A DNA stretch of 64,000 nt, taken from Myxococcales bacterium (GTDB taxonomy: Bacteria > Myxococcota_A > Polyangia > Nannocystales > Nannocystaceae). The stretch covers positions 1-64,000 of the forward strand of contig JACKDV010000011.1 in assembly GCA_020633315.1 (NCBI GenBank), read 5' to 3'. Position numbers and translations under genes: made by a program. This document shows, piece after piece, positions 24,758 through 38,405 of this stretch. How positions within the stretch are numbered: position 1 is the stretch's first letter; each line of letters starts with the position of its first letter. The notes under the pieces were generated by a model, which saw only the letters and a list, made by a program, of their open reading frames with translations, searched no databases and was not told the DNA's origin.

Positions 24758-27216
24758 GGCTTCCTCTCCTCGCAAACGTCCACCAGGCGACGGACGCCGG
24801 CGTTCTTGGAGCGCTTGCCCGCCTTGATGCAGGCGTCGAACTGCCCCAGCTCGAGCAGCGCCCAGACCAAGTAGCGAGTGCGAGCCTCCCACTCGGACCT
24901 CGGCCAGCACGAGCGCTTGCGCGACTCGGCCAGCAGCGTCTTCCAGTCCTGCTTGGCCAGCGCGGCGCTCGCCTTGGCCCGCGTCTGCTCGCAAGCCGCG
25001 GTCGCGTGGGCCGGGATCGACGGAGTGACCTCGTCGGGAGCGTCGAGCGAGCGCGGCTCCGGCGGAGCCTCCGGCTCATCCTCGAGCACGATCTCCTCCT
25101 CGTCCTCGATGCCCGAGCCCGTGGCCTCGCTCGCGCTCCCGTCGACCGAGCCCGAGTCCTCGAGGACGACCGGGACCTCGTCGTCCTCGGCAGGCGCACC
25201 CGGTTCTCGTTCCTCGACCGAGACATCGGCCGCGTCGTCACTCGACCCGGGCTCCTCCGATGCGGGCGGAGGGACGTCGGAGCTCGCCGGTGTCTCGGGC
25301 GTCGCCAAGACCTGCGGTGGCCCGTCGTCGCCACGGTCCCCCAGCGATTTCCCATCCCGCTGCTCTGGATCCGCCGACGGGAGGGTCGAGGCCTTGGACT
25401 CGCCCTGCATCGAGAGGAACAGCGCGGTGGCCAACGCCGAGATCCCACCGACGAGGAACACGAGGATCCCGACCACGGCCAGCATCCGACCCGCTCCGAC
25501 CGGCGCTTGCTCGGCCGACGCCAGTGCCTGTGGGCTGGTCTCGGTGGACGAGTCGCCGTACCTCGCCAGTGGGCCGGTGCTGGAGGACTCCGGCACCCAC
25601 CCCACCAACGCGAGGTCGCGGGCGCCAGGTGGCGGCACCGATGGATCACTGCCCCCCGCGGGGCGGAGCGAAGGATCGCTACCGTGGTGCGGCATCGTCC
25701 CGCCGTCGGCACCCGACGAGAACGACGACATCGATGCAGCTGGGCCCCCCCCTCCAGGTGGTACGGACGGATCTCGGCTCCCCGGCGGTGGCACCGATGG
25801 GTCTCGGCTCGCCGGCGGTGGCACCGATGGATCTCGACGACCCGGTGGTGGCACGGACGGATCTCGACGACCCGGCGGCGGCACCGATGGATCTCGGCGC
25901 ACGGGCAACGGTGCCGCGGGAGGAACCCAGGCCGGCGCGGGCTCGATGATCGCAGGCGCGACCGCAGGCGGCGGCGGTGCAGGTCGCTTCCATGATGCGG
26001 CGACCGATGGCGGCGCCGCAGGGACCTTCGCCGACCGGTTGGGGAGGGTCTGGATGCTGGACAGCCCTTGCGCCGAGTCGGTGGAGGTCGAGGGCCGGCT
26101 CCTGCCCAACGCAGGAGCCGGCGATCCTCCCCTGGAGGGCGGCGCCCGTCGTGGCACGGGCGGCGACACGACGGCCGTGCCCGTCCCGGCCTTCTTCCCG
26201 TGGGCCTCGGCAGCGACCACTCCGGCTCGGCCGACCTCTACGGGAGCCGAGCCGAGCTCGCCAACCTTGCTTCGACCGGAGCCACGGAGCTCGTTCTTGC
26301 CGAGCCCCTTCCAGAATTGGGTCTTGCGCCCGGGAGGAGGGCCGAGCTCTCCGGGTATGGCCTCGATCGCGCGGCCGAGCACCCCCATCGACGCGTAGCG
26401 CTGCGCCGGCTTCTTCTCGAGGGTCTTGAGCACCAGGGCTTCCACCGGCTCGGGAATCGACGGGTCGTGGCTCCGGAGCGGAGCCGGCTCCTCGTTCATG
26501 TGAAGGGTGATCACGTGAATCGAGTTGACACCCTTGAACGGCACCTGGCCGGTCAGCATCTGATAGGCCATCACCCCCAGCGAGTACATGTCCGATCGAT
26601 GGTCGAGCTCACCGCCGGCCGCCTGCTCGGGAGACATGTACGCGACCGTGCCGAACACCTCGCCGGTCCCGGTGAGGCCCTTGCCCTGGGCATCCACGTG
26701 CGAGTCGCTGCCCACCTTGGCGATGCCGAAGTCCACGAGCTTGACGAAGTCGGCGATGCCATCCTCGCTGCAGAGGAAGCAGTTCGCGGGCTTGATGTCT
26801 CGGTGGATGATGTTCTCGGCGTGGGCCGCCCCGAGGGCCCCCACCGCCTGCGAGAGGATGTGACGCACCCGTGGCCACCGCATCGAGCCCACGCGCCGCA
26901 GCTCGGCCCCGAGGTCGTGGCCATCGAGGAATTCCATCACGAAGTACACGGCACCATCGGGGGTCTCGCCGAAGTCGGTGATACGCACGACGTTGCGATG
27001 CTTGATCCTCGAGGCCGACCTCGCCTCCCGCAGGAACCGCTCCCGATAGCGCTCTTCGTGGGCAAAGCGTGGGTGCAGGACCTTGATCGCCACCCGCTGC
27101 TCGAGCACCACGTGCTGAGCCTCGTACACCGCCCCCATGCCACCCTTGCCGAGCAGCCCCGTGATCCGGTAGCGCCGATCGAGCAGCGTCCCAATCATAT
27201 CGCTTCCATATGCCAT
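24754..27216 (-). CDS. Transmembrane Ser/Thr protein kinase with Cys-containing ectodomain (- cassette)
   Basis: 820 residues from ATG 27216; ATG 27198 (MIGTLLDRRYRI) has a better GGAAG spacer and is equally possible. Kinase domain directly at the N-terminus: GLLGKGGMGAVYEA, AIKVL with the ATP-binding Lys, HRDIKPANCFL, DFGIAK, MSPEQ. A long Pro-rich stretch includes five 10-residue repeats (RRDPSVPPPG, 25750-25899). One TM segment (LAVVGILVFLVGGISALATA) is followed by a Glu/Asp-rich spacer and an 85-residue domain with the Cys pattern and RSCWPR/KRSKNAG words shared with the kinase at 16169-18172. First of four overlapping genes running to 20604. Confidence 0.88.
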   Translation of the reverse strand: MAYGSDMIGTLLDRRYRITGLLGKGGMGAVYEAQHVVLEQRVAIKVLHPRFAHEERYRERFLREARSASRIKHRNVVRITDFGETPDGAVYFVMEFLDGHDLGAELRRVGSMRWPRVRHILSQAVGALGAAHAENIIHRDIKPANCFLCSEDGIADFVKLVDFGIAKVGSDSHVDAQGKGLTGTGEVFGTVAYMSPEQAAGGELDHRSDMYSLGVMAYQMLTGQVPFKGVNSIHVITLHMNEEPAPLRSHDPSIPEPVEALVLKTLEKKPAQRYASMGVLGRAIEAIPGELGPPPGRKTQFWKGLGKNELRGSGRSKVGELGSAPVEVGRAGVVAAEAHGKKAGTGTAVVSPPVPRRAPPSRGGSPAPALGRSRPSTSTDSAQGLSSIQTLPNRSAKVPAAPPSVAASWKRPAPPPPAVAPAIIEPAPAWVPPAAPLPVRRDPSVPPPGRRDPSVPPPGRRDPSVPPPASRDPSVPPPGSRDPSVPPGGGGPAASMSSFSSGADGGTMPHHGSDPSLRPAGGSDPSVPPPGARDLALVGWVPESSSTGPLARYGDSSTETSPQALASAEQAPVGAGRMLAVVGILVFLVGGISALATALFLSMQGESKASTLPSADPEQRDGKSLGDRGDDGPPQVLATPETPASSDVPPPASEEPGSSDDAADVSVEEREPGAPAEDDEVPVVLEDSGSVDGSASEATGSGIEDEEEIVLEDEPEAPPEPRSLDAPDEVTPSIPAHATAACEQTRAKASAALAKQDWKTLLAESRKRSCWPRSEWEARTRYLVWALLELGQFDACIKAGKRSKNAGVRRLVDVCEERKP
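25750..25899 (-). repeat. Five 30-base tandem repeats coding for RRDPSVPPPG
   Basis: Within the juxtamembrane part of the kinase, five consecutive 30-base units encode RRDPSVPPPG with small changes (last copies begin SR, one ends in Ala). They give a Pro-rich, positively charged spacer. Degenerate copies continue further on (GSDPSVPPPGARD). Confidence 0.8.
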
Positions 27217-27723
27217 GAAGCAGCCGTCATCATCCCCCGATGGCCGAAGGCATGAAAAGGTCAACGGCGGGAATTCGAAGAGTTTTCGACTCGTTCACCT
27301 TCGTTCCCATGATCCACACAGTCTCGATCGACCGGGTCGATGACGCATTCGTGCCGATGCCTTCGTCACCTTCGGGCTCCATCACTGCGACGCGAGAGGG
27401 TCGGCGCTCCGTGATCGCAGCGCGGCTGGACACCACGCATCGGGAGCTCGGAGCCCGAGCGGAGCGAGCTCGAGGTGGCGTTGGCCCGGCGGTGTCCCCC
27501 ACGACCGGAGGGAGTCGGACACCGACCCGATGTGTCCGGCTCACTGGAGCGTCGGTGTCGCGGGGGGGGCGAGCCCGTCACCCGCGGGCTCGTGGATGCC
27601 GGCCGTCGGGCGACGGAGCGCAGTCGAGCCGCTCGCCCGGAATTGCGCGAGCTTGGGCCCATCCGCGGCCTCTGGCACCTTCGCGCGGCCCGGATGGCCC
27701 TCGTGGTATCGTAGGCAGGCGAG
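27217..27723. other. Divergent intergenic region between two kinase genes, with two hairpins
   Basis: 507 bases without a convincing gene. Two inverted repeats stand close together: 27514-27522 with 27532-27540 (9-base stem, one wobble, 9-base loop) and 27570-27577 with 27585-27592 (8 perfect pairs, 7-base loop). The region should hold promoters for both kinases. A TTGACC next to 27259 on the - strand has no matching -10 box that I can see. Confidence 0.4.
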
Positions 27724-30441
<2,718 letters not shown>

Positions 30442-30476
30442 GCGACCCGATCACCCTCCCCCCACCCGACCATGGG

Positions 30477-30508
30477 AACGGCCTCCCAGGCTACCCCGGA
30501 AGGCCGTT
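30477..30508. terminator. Hairpin between kinase-TPR gene and tRNA genes
   Basis: AACGGCCT (30477-30484) pairs perfectly with AGGCCGTT (30501-30508). It lies between the end of the + kinase gene (30441) and the 3' end of the - tRNA-Lys (30517), so it can serve transcripts from either side. Confidence 0.55.
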
Positions 30509-30516
30509 TGCAAGGG

Positions 30517-30589
30517 TGAGCCCGCACGGACTCGAACCGTGGACCCGCGGATTAAAAGTCCGCTGCTCTACCAACTGAGCTACGAGCCC
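30517..30589 (-). tRNA. tRNA-Lys (anticodon TTT)
   Basis: A 73-base cloverleaf on the - strand: 7-base acceptor stem GGGCTCG with CGGGCTC (two G-T pairs), D-arm GCTCAGTTGGTAGAGC, anticodon stem GCGGA/TCCGC around CTTTTAA, T-arm with GGTTCGAGTCC. Anticodon TTT reads Lys codons. The 3' CCA is not encoded. It lies 42 bases downstream of tRNA-Glu, so the two probably form one transcript. Confidence 0.97.
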
Positions 30590-30631
30590 GAGCGCCTCCT
30601 CGTGCGGAGGAGGTGCCGCTTGCCCGGCCGG

Positions 30632-30704
30632 CGACCCCAACGGGATTCGAACCCGTGTTACCGGCTTGAAAGGCCAGCGTCCTAGGCCTCTGGACGATGG
30701 GGTC
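30632..30704 (-). tRNA. tRNA-Glu (anticodon TTC)
   Basis: A 73-base cloverleaf on the - strand: acceptor GACCCCA with TGGGGTC, anticodon stem CTGGC/GCCGG around CTTTCAA, T-arm with GGTTCGAATCC, and the AGAGGCCTAGGAC D-arm typical of tRNA-Glu. Anticodon TTC reads Glu codons. The 3' CCA is not encoded. Confidence 0.97.
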
Positions 30705-30854
30705 ACAGAGAGGACCGGACAAGCGGAGCGCTTTCTACCGGAACGGCCGGGGGCTCGCAAGGCCGTAGGCGCGCTGGTCGCGGGCAGGGGGCGGGCCGCG
30801 GGTGACCCGCAGGGGTTTGCGAGGCACGGCGCGGCGGGTGTACAGGGCCGGTCC

Positions 30855-31874
30855 ATGCGCGCGCTGTTCATCACCAAGCACGGCGGCCCCGAGGTCCTGG
30901 AGGTCCGTGAGGCCCCCACCCCCGAGCCCAAGGCGGGCGAGGTCCGCGTGGCGGTGGCGCTGGCGGGACTGAACTTCGCAGAGCTGAGCGCCCGCCAAGG
31001 GCTCTACCCGGACGCACCCAAGCCCCCCTGCGTGGTGGGGTACGAGGGCTCGGGAACGGTCGAGGCGACGGGGGACGGCGTGGCGGGACTGGCCGAGGGC
31101 GATCGCGTGCTGTTCATGAGCCGCTTCGGCGGGCACTCGAGCCACGTGGTGGTGCCGGTCGATCAGGTGCTGAGGATGCCGGACTCGATGAGCTTCGAGG
31201 ACGGCGCGGCGATGCCGGTCAACTACCTCACGGCCCACCACATGCTGTTCGAGATCGCACGCATCCGCCCGGGCGCGCACGTGCTGATCCACATGGCGGC
31301 GGGAGGCGTGGGCACGGCCGCGCTGCAGCTGTGCCGCACGGTGGAGGACGTGACGACCTACGGCACGGCGTCGGCGAGCAAGCACGACTACGTGCGCGGG
31401 CACGGGTGCACCCACCCGATCGACTACCGCAGCAAGGACTACGTGGAGGAGGTCCGGCGCCTGACCGACGGGCGCGGGGTGGACGTGGTGCTCGATGCCC
31501 TGGGCGGCGCGGACTGGCGCAAGGGCTACGAGCTGCTGGCCCCGGTGGGGATCCTGATCGCGTTCGGGCTGGCCAACACCAACACCGGAGGCAAGCGCCG
31601 GCTGCTGCACGTGCTGGCGCAGCTCGCCCGCATCCCCCGCTACTCGCCGATGCGCCTGATGGACGACAACCGCACGGTGTCGGGCTGCAACATGGGGCAC
31701 CTGTGGGACGAGAAGGCGCTGCTGCGGCGCCAGCTCGAGGCGCTGGTCCGCCTGTACGAGGAGGGCACGATCCGCCCCCACGTGCACGCGATCCACCCGT
31801 TCGAGCAGGCCGCGGAGGCCTTCGGCGAGCTCGAGCACGGGCGCAACCTGGGCAAGGTGCTGCTGCGCCCCTGA
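30855..31874 (+). CDS. Zinc-independent MDR oxidoreductase, VAT-1/quinone reductase-like
   Basis: 339 residues, the normal length of the medium-chain dehydrogenase/reductase family. GLNFAELSARQGLYPDAPKP and VVGYEGSG mark the N-terminal domain of the quinone-reductase/VAT-1 branch; HMAAGGVGTAALQLCR is the NAD(P)H-binding glycine motif. The Cys/His zinc ligands of true alcohol dehydrogenases are absent. It probably reduces a quinone or enone with NADPH in the cytosol; a more exact substrate cannot be given. It stands alone, divergent from the tRNA pair. Confidence 0.85.
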   Translation: MRALFITKHGGPEVLEVREAPTPEPKAGEVRVAVALAGLNFAELSARQGLYPDAPKPPCVVGYEGSGTVEATGDGVAGLAEGDRVLFMSRFGGHSSHVVVPVDQVLRMPDSMSFEDGAAMPVNYLTAHHMLFEIARIRPGAHVLIHMAAGGVGTAALQLCRTVEDVTTYGTASASKHDYVRGHGCTHPIDYRSKDYVEEVRRLTDGRGVDVVLDALGGADWRKGYELLAPVGILIAFGLANTNTGGKRRLLHVLAQLARIPRYSPMRLMDDNRTVSGCNMGHLWDEKALLRRQLEALVRLYEEGTIRPHVHAIHPFEQAAEAFGELEHGRNLGKVLLRP

Positions 31875-31950
31875 GCCCGTGCGCGGGGCCGTGCTGGCCC
31901 GGAAACCCGTCCTCGGGGCCCGGTGTCGTAGGCAGTGGGAAACGGACACC

Positions 31951-34293
31951 ATGAACGAACGACGCACTCGCATGCGCCACGGCCGGGGCTCGGCCCTGCT
32001 GGCGCTCGCCCTCGGCCTGGCTTGCCACTCTGCCTCCACCCCCCCCTCGAGCGCCCCGGCTGCCGCGGCGGCGGCCGAGGAGGCCGACCCGGCGTTCGCG
32101 GGCCTCAACCTGGGGTTCGAGGACGCGGACACCCCACGGGGCTGGGAGGTTTCCCGGTCGCCGTATGCGGTCTCGATCGATGCGGGGATGGCCTTCGAAG
32201 GCGAGCACAGCCTCAAGCTGATCCACGACGGGCAGCACGAGTCGGGGCGCGTCACGCTGAAGGTCCCGGCCGAGAGCGCGCGCGGCAAGGCGATCCGCGC
32301 CCGGCTCCACGCGCGGACGGAGGGCGTGGACCACGGGAGCGTGCAGGCCCGGCTGTCGGCGGTGCGCGGCTCGGACACGCTGGCCCGGGTGGAGCTCGCG
32401 GAGGGCCAGCGCCTCCACGGGGACCATGACTGGGCGCCGATGACGATGGAGATGGTGGTCCCCCCGAGCACCGAGGAGATCACGCTCACCCTCGATCACG
32501 CGGGCACGGGCACGGCCTGGTTCGACGGGGTGCAGCTCGAGCTGGTCCAGGCCGATGCGCCGCCCCCCCCGGCGGCGCTGCACGGGAGCGTCCGCGGCTC
32601 GAAGGGCGAGCCGGTGGAGGGCGCGGCGGTGGTGGCCTTCAACGAGATGGGTGAGCACCGATCGACGCGCACCGACGCCAGCGGTCGCTTCACGCTCGAG
32701 CTGCCGCCAGGGATGACGGTGGTGGGCACCAGCGGCCCCGAGGGGGTGGGCACCCAGGCCGTGGAGCTGCGCCCCGGCGACAACGATGCGATCGAGCTGA
32801 GCCTGGCCGCGGGCCCGCAGCGGATCCACGGCAAGGTCGTCGACCAGGACGGCAAGCCCTACGGCGGGGCGCTGGCCTTCGTGGCGACCAGCGACGAGCA
32901 ATTCTACCCCACCTTCACGGCGGACGACGGCTCGTGGTCGCTGTCAGTGCCCACGTCGGGCCAGTACATGGCGGCGTTCGAGAGCGCGGACGGCCAGCGC
33001 GTGATGACGATGATCGACGATCCCAGCGCGCCGCTCTCGGCCACGCTCAACCGCGAGGGCTCGGCCCCGGCGGCGGCGGTCGAGTGGATCCGCGAGCACA
33101 ACGTGCCGCTGCGCACGGTAGAGGCGGGCAACGGGCTCGAGGACATGGTCGCGCTCGACCCGATGTTCGCCAAGGCGACGGTGGTGGGGCTGGGCGAGGC
33201 CACCCACGGCACCCGCGAGTTCTTCCAGCTCAAGCACCGCATGCTCGAGTACCTGGTGGAGCGCCATGGCTTCACGGTGTTCGGCATCGAGGCCAACCGC
33301 ACCGAGTGCCGCGCCATCGACGACTATGTGCAGACGGGCGAGGGCGACCCCCGCGACGCGCTGGACGGGATCTACTTCTGGACCTGGAACACCGAGGAGG
33401 TGCTGGCGCTCATCGAGTGGATGCGGCAGTACAACGCGTCGCACGAGCGCAAGCTGCACTTCGTGGGCTTCGACGCCCAGACGCCGACGGTAGCGGCCCG
33501 CAACGTGGACGCGTTCCTGGGTCAGGTGGATCCCGAGGCGCCACAGCGCGGGTCGGTGGCGATGATCGGGCGCCCCTTCAACCGGGAGACCTACGCCGCG
33601 CTGAGCCCGAGCGAGCGAGACGGAGTGACCAAGGACCTCGCGGCGCTGGCCGAGCGCTTCGAGCGGGAGCGCAAGGAGCTGGTGAAGGCGAGCTCGGAGC
33701 TGGTGGTGACCCACGCCATCGAGGATCTGCAGGTGGTCCGCCAGGCGCTGGCCATCCGCGACGCGGGTCCCGAGGCGTTCGCGGTCCGCGATCGGGCGCA
33801 GGCGGACAACGTGCTGCACATCCAGGAGCGCTACGGCAAGGGCACCAAGGCGGTGCTGTGGGCCCACAACGGGCACGTGACGCGCTCGTGGGAGGGGGCG
33901 GTCACCATGGGCAACAACCTGAGCGACGCGCTGGGCAAGCGCTACGTGTCGGTGGGCTTCGCCTTCGACCACGGCGGCTTCCAGGCGATCGCGCTGGACG
34001 GCATGCAGTGGACCGGCCTGCGCGAGCACGTGGTGGGGCCGGCCAAGAACGGCGAGCTCGAGGCGGCGCTGCGCGAGGGCGGGCCCGAGCTGTTCGCCCT
34101 CGACCTGCGCACGCTGCCGAACAAGGGCGACGCCGCCCGCTGGCTGCGCTCGCCGCTGTCGATGCGCCAGATCGGGGCGGGCTTCGGCGCCGACGACATG
34201 AGCGCCCGCGTGGTGGAGCCGGTGCCCGACAAGTACGACGTGCTGCTGTTCGTGGAGCAGACCACCCGCGCCCGCCCGGTGGAGCGCGACTGA
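31951..34293 (+). CDS. Erythromycin-esterase-family lipoprotein with N-terminal accessory domains
   Basis: 780 residues from ATG 31951. Lipobox ALGLAC near residue 27, then a sandwich-like domain (NLGFEDADTPRGWEVSRSPY up to AWFDGVQLEL), which resembles carbohydrate-binding modules, two carboxypeptidase-regulatory-like repeats (LHGSVRGSKGEPVEGAAVVA, IHGKVVDQDGKPYGGALAF), and a C-terminal erythromycin esterase domain of about 400 residues. That domain keeps the catalytic words GLGEATHGTREFFQLK, GIEANRTE and WAHNGHV. The family includes Ere macrolide esterases, but most members have unknown substrates, and the lipid anchor and extra domains argue against plain drug resistance here. Confidence 0.87.
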   Translation: MNERRTRMRHGRGSALLALALGLACHSASTPPSSAPAAAAAAEEADPAFAGLNLGFEDADTPRGWEVSRSPYAVSIDAGMAFEGEHSLKLIHDGQHESGRVTLKVPAESARGKAIRARLHARTEGVDHGSVQARLSAVRGSDTLARVELAEGQRLHGDHDWAPMTMEMVVPPSTEEITLTLDHAGTGTAWFDGVQLELVQADAPPPPAALHGSVRGSKGEPVEGAAVVAFNEMGEHRSTRTDASGRFTLELPPGMTVVGTSGPEGVGTQAVELRPGDNDAIELSLAAGPQRIHGKVVDQDGKPYGGALAFVATSDEQFYPTFTADDGSWSLSVPTSGQYMAAFESADGQRVMTMIDDPSAPLSATLNREGSAPAAAVEWIREHNVPLRTVEAGNGLEDMVALDPMFAKATVVGLGEATHGTREFFQLKHRMLEYLVERHGFTVFGIEANRTECRAIDDYVQTGEGDPRDALDGIYFWTWNTEEVLALIEWMRQYNASHERKLHFVGFDAQTPTVAARNVDAFLGQVDPEAPQRGSVAMIGRPFNRETYAALSPSERDGVTKDLAALAERFERERKELVKASSELVVTHAIEDLQVVRQALAIRDAGPEAFAVRDRAQADNVLHIQERYGKGTKAVLWAHNGHVTRSWEGAVTMGNNLSDALGKRYVSVGFAFDHGGFQAIALDGMQWTGLREHVVGPAKNGELEAALREGGPELFALDLRTLPNKGDAARWLRSPLSMRQIGAGFGADDMSARVVEPVPDKYDVLLFVEQTTRARPVERD

Positions 34294-34301
34294 GTGAGCC
34301 C

Positions 34302-34329
34302 CGCGTCGCCCGGGCTCCCGGGCGACGCG
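34302..34329. terminator. Strong bidirectional hairpin
   Basis: CGCGTCGCCCGGG (34302-34314) is the exact reverse complement of 34317-34329, leaving a 2-base centre (a few inner pairs must open). It sits between the convergent stops of the esterase-family gene (34293) and the ParB-like gene (34351). Confidence 0.75.
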
Positions 34330-34350
34330 TCATGCCTCTCGAGCTGCCTG

Positions 34351-35391
34351 CTATCCCTCGGCCGGGCCGCCCGCCTTCGCGAGCTGCCCGGCGTCGACCT
34401 TGCCGGCATCGAAGCGCCGGGCCTTGTCGGTCATCGAGCCGATGACCTCGTCCCAGGGCGGAGCGTCGCCCTTGGCGAAGCGCAGCGGGTTGCAGCGGGC
34501 CACGACGAAGGCCTTGAGGTAGGGGCTGTCGAGCCCCTTGGCCTTGAGGGCCTCCACCGCGGCGGCCACCGCCTCGTCGAGCGCGAGCAGCTTGGCCGCC
34601 CGGGCCTCGCGCTGCGGGATCGACTCGGCCAGCGGCAGCTCGAGGAAGGCCTCGATGCGCTTGAGCACGGGGGCGTAGGCGCTGCCGCTGAAGCGCCCCT
34701 TGCTCTCGTAGCAGGCGCCGAGGGTGAGCAGCGAGGGCTCCTCGAACTCGAGGGCGTAGGCCGACTCGGGCTGGGCGTCGAGCTCGGCGAGCGAGCGCGC
34801 CATGCGGATGACCTCGAGGGCCTTCTCCTTGACGTTGTGCGCCTTCTCGGTGTTGAGGGCGAGGATCTTGTAGGCGACCTCGAGCTCGGGCACGACCAGC
34901 GCGATGATGGTGGAGCCGCCCAGCTCGCGCACCGCAGTGAGGCGGTGGTTGCCGTTGGGGGTCCAGTAGCCGCCGCTGGGCGCCCGCACCGTGATGATGG
35001 GATCGAGGAAGCGATCGAGCTTGTCGATGACCCCGGTGAGGCGCTTGGCGTGGGCGGCCGACAGATCGCGCTGGAAGGGGGTGGGCTCGACCTTGTCCAC
35101 GGGCAGCGCGGCGAGCAGGGTGTGGTGCCCGCCCAGCGGCTCGAGGTAGGTGGCGAGCACGCTGCCACCATCATCGGCGATCGCCTGCTGCAGCTCGATC
35201 ACCGCCGCGGGCAGCTCTCCTGGGCCCACCGCGTCGGGCCGCAGCCCTCGCGAGCCGGGCTCGGCCTTCTTGCCCCGCGTGGACTTCTTCGCGCCGGCCT
35301 TCTTCGCGGTCTTCTTGGGGGTCCTCTTCTTGGGCGCCGACTCCTCGTCGGCGTCCTCGCTCTTGTTGGGGGTCTTCTTGCTCTGGGCCAC
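34351..35391 (-). CDS. ParB/sulfiredoxin-fold protein with Lys-rich tail, third gene of the cysDN operon
   Basis: 346 residues from GTG 35391. The first 48 residues are Lys/Ala/Pro/Ser-rich (KKRTPKKTAKKAGAKKSTRG), like a histone H1 tail. The domain behind contains VDKVEPTPFQRDLSAAHAKR and TPNGNHRLTAVRELGG, the GxHR-type motif of the ParB/Srx fold, then a helical C-terminal part. It is not a standard chromosome-partition ParB: no parA is present, and I do not recognise the usual helix-turn-helix. It follows cysN by 15 bases in the same direction. Some ParB/Srx proteins (SerK, SbnI) phosphorylate free serine for cysteine-related synthesis, which would suit this operon; that is inference. Confidence 0.75.
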   Translation of the reverse strand: MAQSKKTPNKSEDADEESAPKKRTPKKTAKKAGAKKSTRGKKAEPGSRGLRPDAVGPGELPAAVIELQQAIADDGGSVLATYLEPLGGHHTLLAALPVDKVEPTPFQRDLSAAHAKRLTGVIDKLDRFLDPIITVRAPSGGYWTPNGNHRLTAVRELGGSTIIALVVPELEVAYKILALNTEKAHNVKEKALEVIRMARSLAELDAQPESAYALEFEEPSLLTLGACYESKGRFSGSAYAPVLKRIEAFLELPLAESIPQREARAAKLLALDEAVAAAVEALKAKGLDSPYLKAFVVARCNPLRFAKGDAPPWDEVIGSMTDKARRFDAGKVDAGQLAKAGGPAEG

Positions 35392-35406
35392 GGCGACTCC
35401 GGGCCG

Positions 35407-38048
<2,642 letters not shown>

Positions 38049-38405
38049 GGCAGATTACCTCTTCAAAAACCGTATTTATGGTGCCCGGTCGGCGGCCGTC
38101 GATTCCGCGCGATTCGTGGATTGACGGAGCAATAGCATGGAATCGAGTCCGGCGCCCCATGGACCCCAGGCAATTCGGATCCAATAACCACAATGATTAC
38201 CTTTAAATATTCGCCCCTCGAGGGCGTGCTCCTTCTTTGCGCCGGGTCGGAGCACGAGCGATGCTGGAAGCGGCGATCGATCGAGCGCTCGGGCCCGCGC
38301 GCTCCAGGTCACGTCGCGCGGCCGGGGCCGCGTGAATAATCCGAGCTGCGATCGCATCCCACACCCCGCTACCGCCCGCCCGCCCCCAGCGCCCAGGACC
38401 GACCC
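38049..38405. promoter_or_regulatory. AT-richer divergent region between cysD and an outer-membrane protein gene
   Basis: 357 bases. The part at about 38050-38215 is clearly richer in A and T than its surroundings (for example CAAAAACCGTATTTATG and CCTTTAAATATTCG), as expected for promoters. On the cysD side, CATAAA about 30 bases before the start could be a -10 element. I see no riboswitch-like structure and no clear sigma-70 pair. Confidence 0.4.

Noticed and set aside
27240..27262. TTGACC as a -35 promoter element for the - kinase cassette
   Set aside because: No -10-like hexamer at a 16-18 base distance; the match is within chance.
27475..27714. A 79-codon + frame before the kinase-TPR gene
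   Set aside because: Arg/Gly-rich with no ribosome site, and it overlaps two hairpins; most likely chance.
31951..34293. Plain macrolide-resistance gene
   Set aside because: The lipid anchor, accessory domains and absence of any mobile element make acquired drug resistance unlikely.
34351..35391. Chromosome-partitioning ParB with nearby parS or origin
   Set aside because: No parA, no helix-turn-helix recognised, no parS-like 16-mer seen nearby, and the gene is the tail of a sulfate activation operon.
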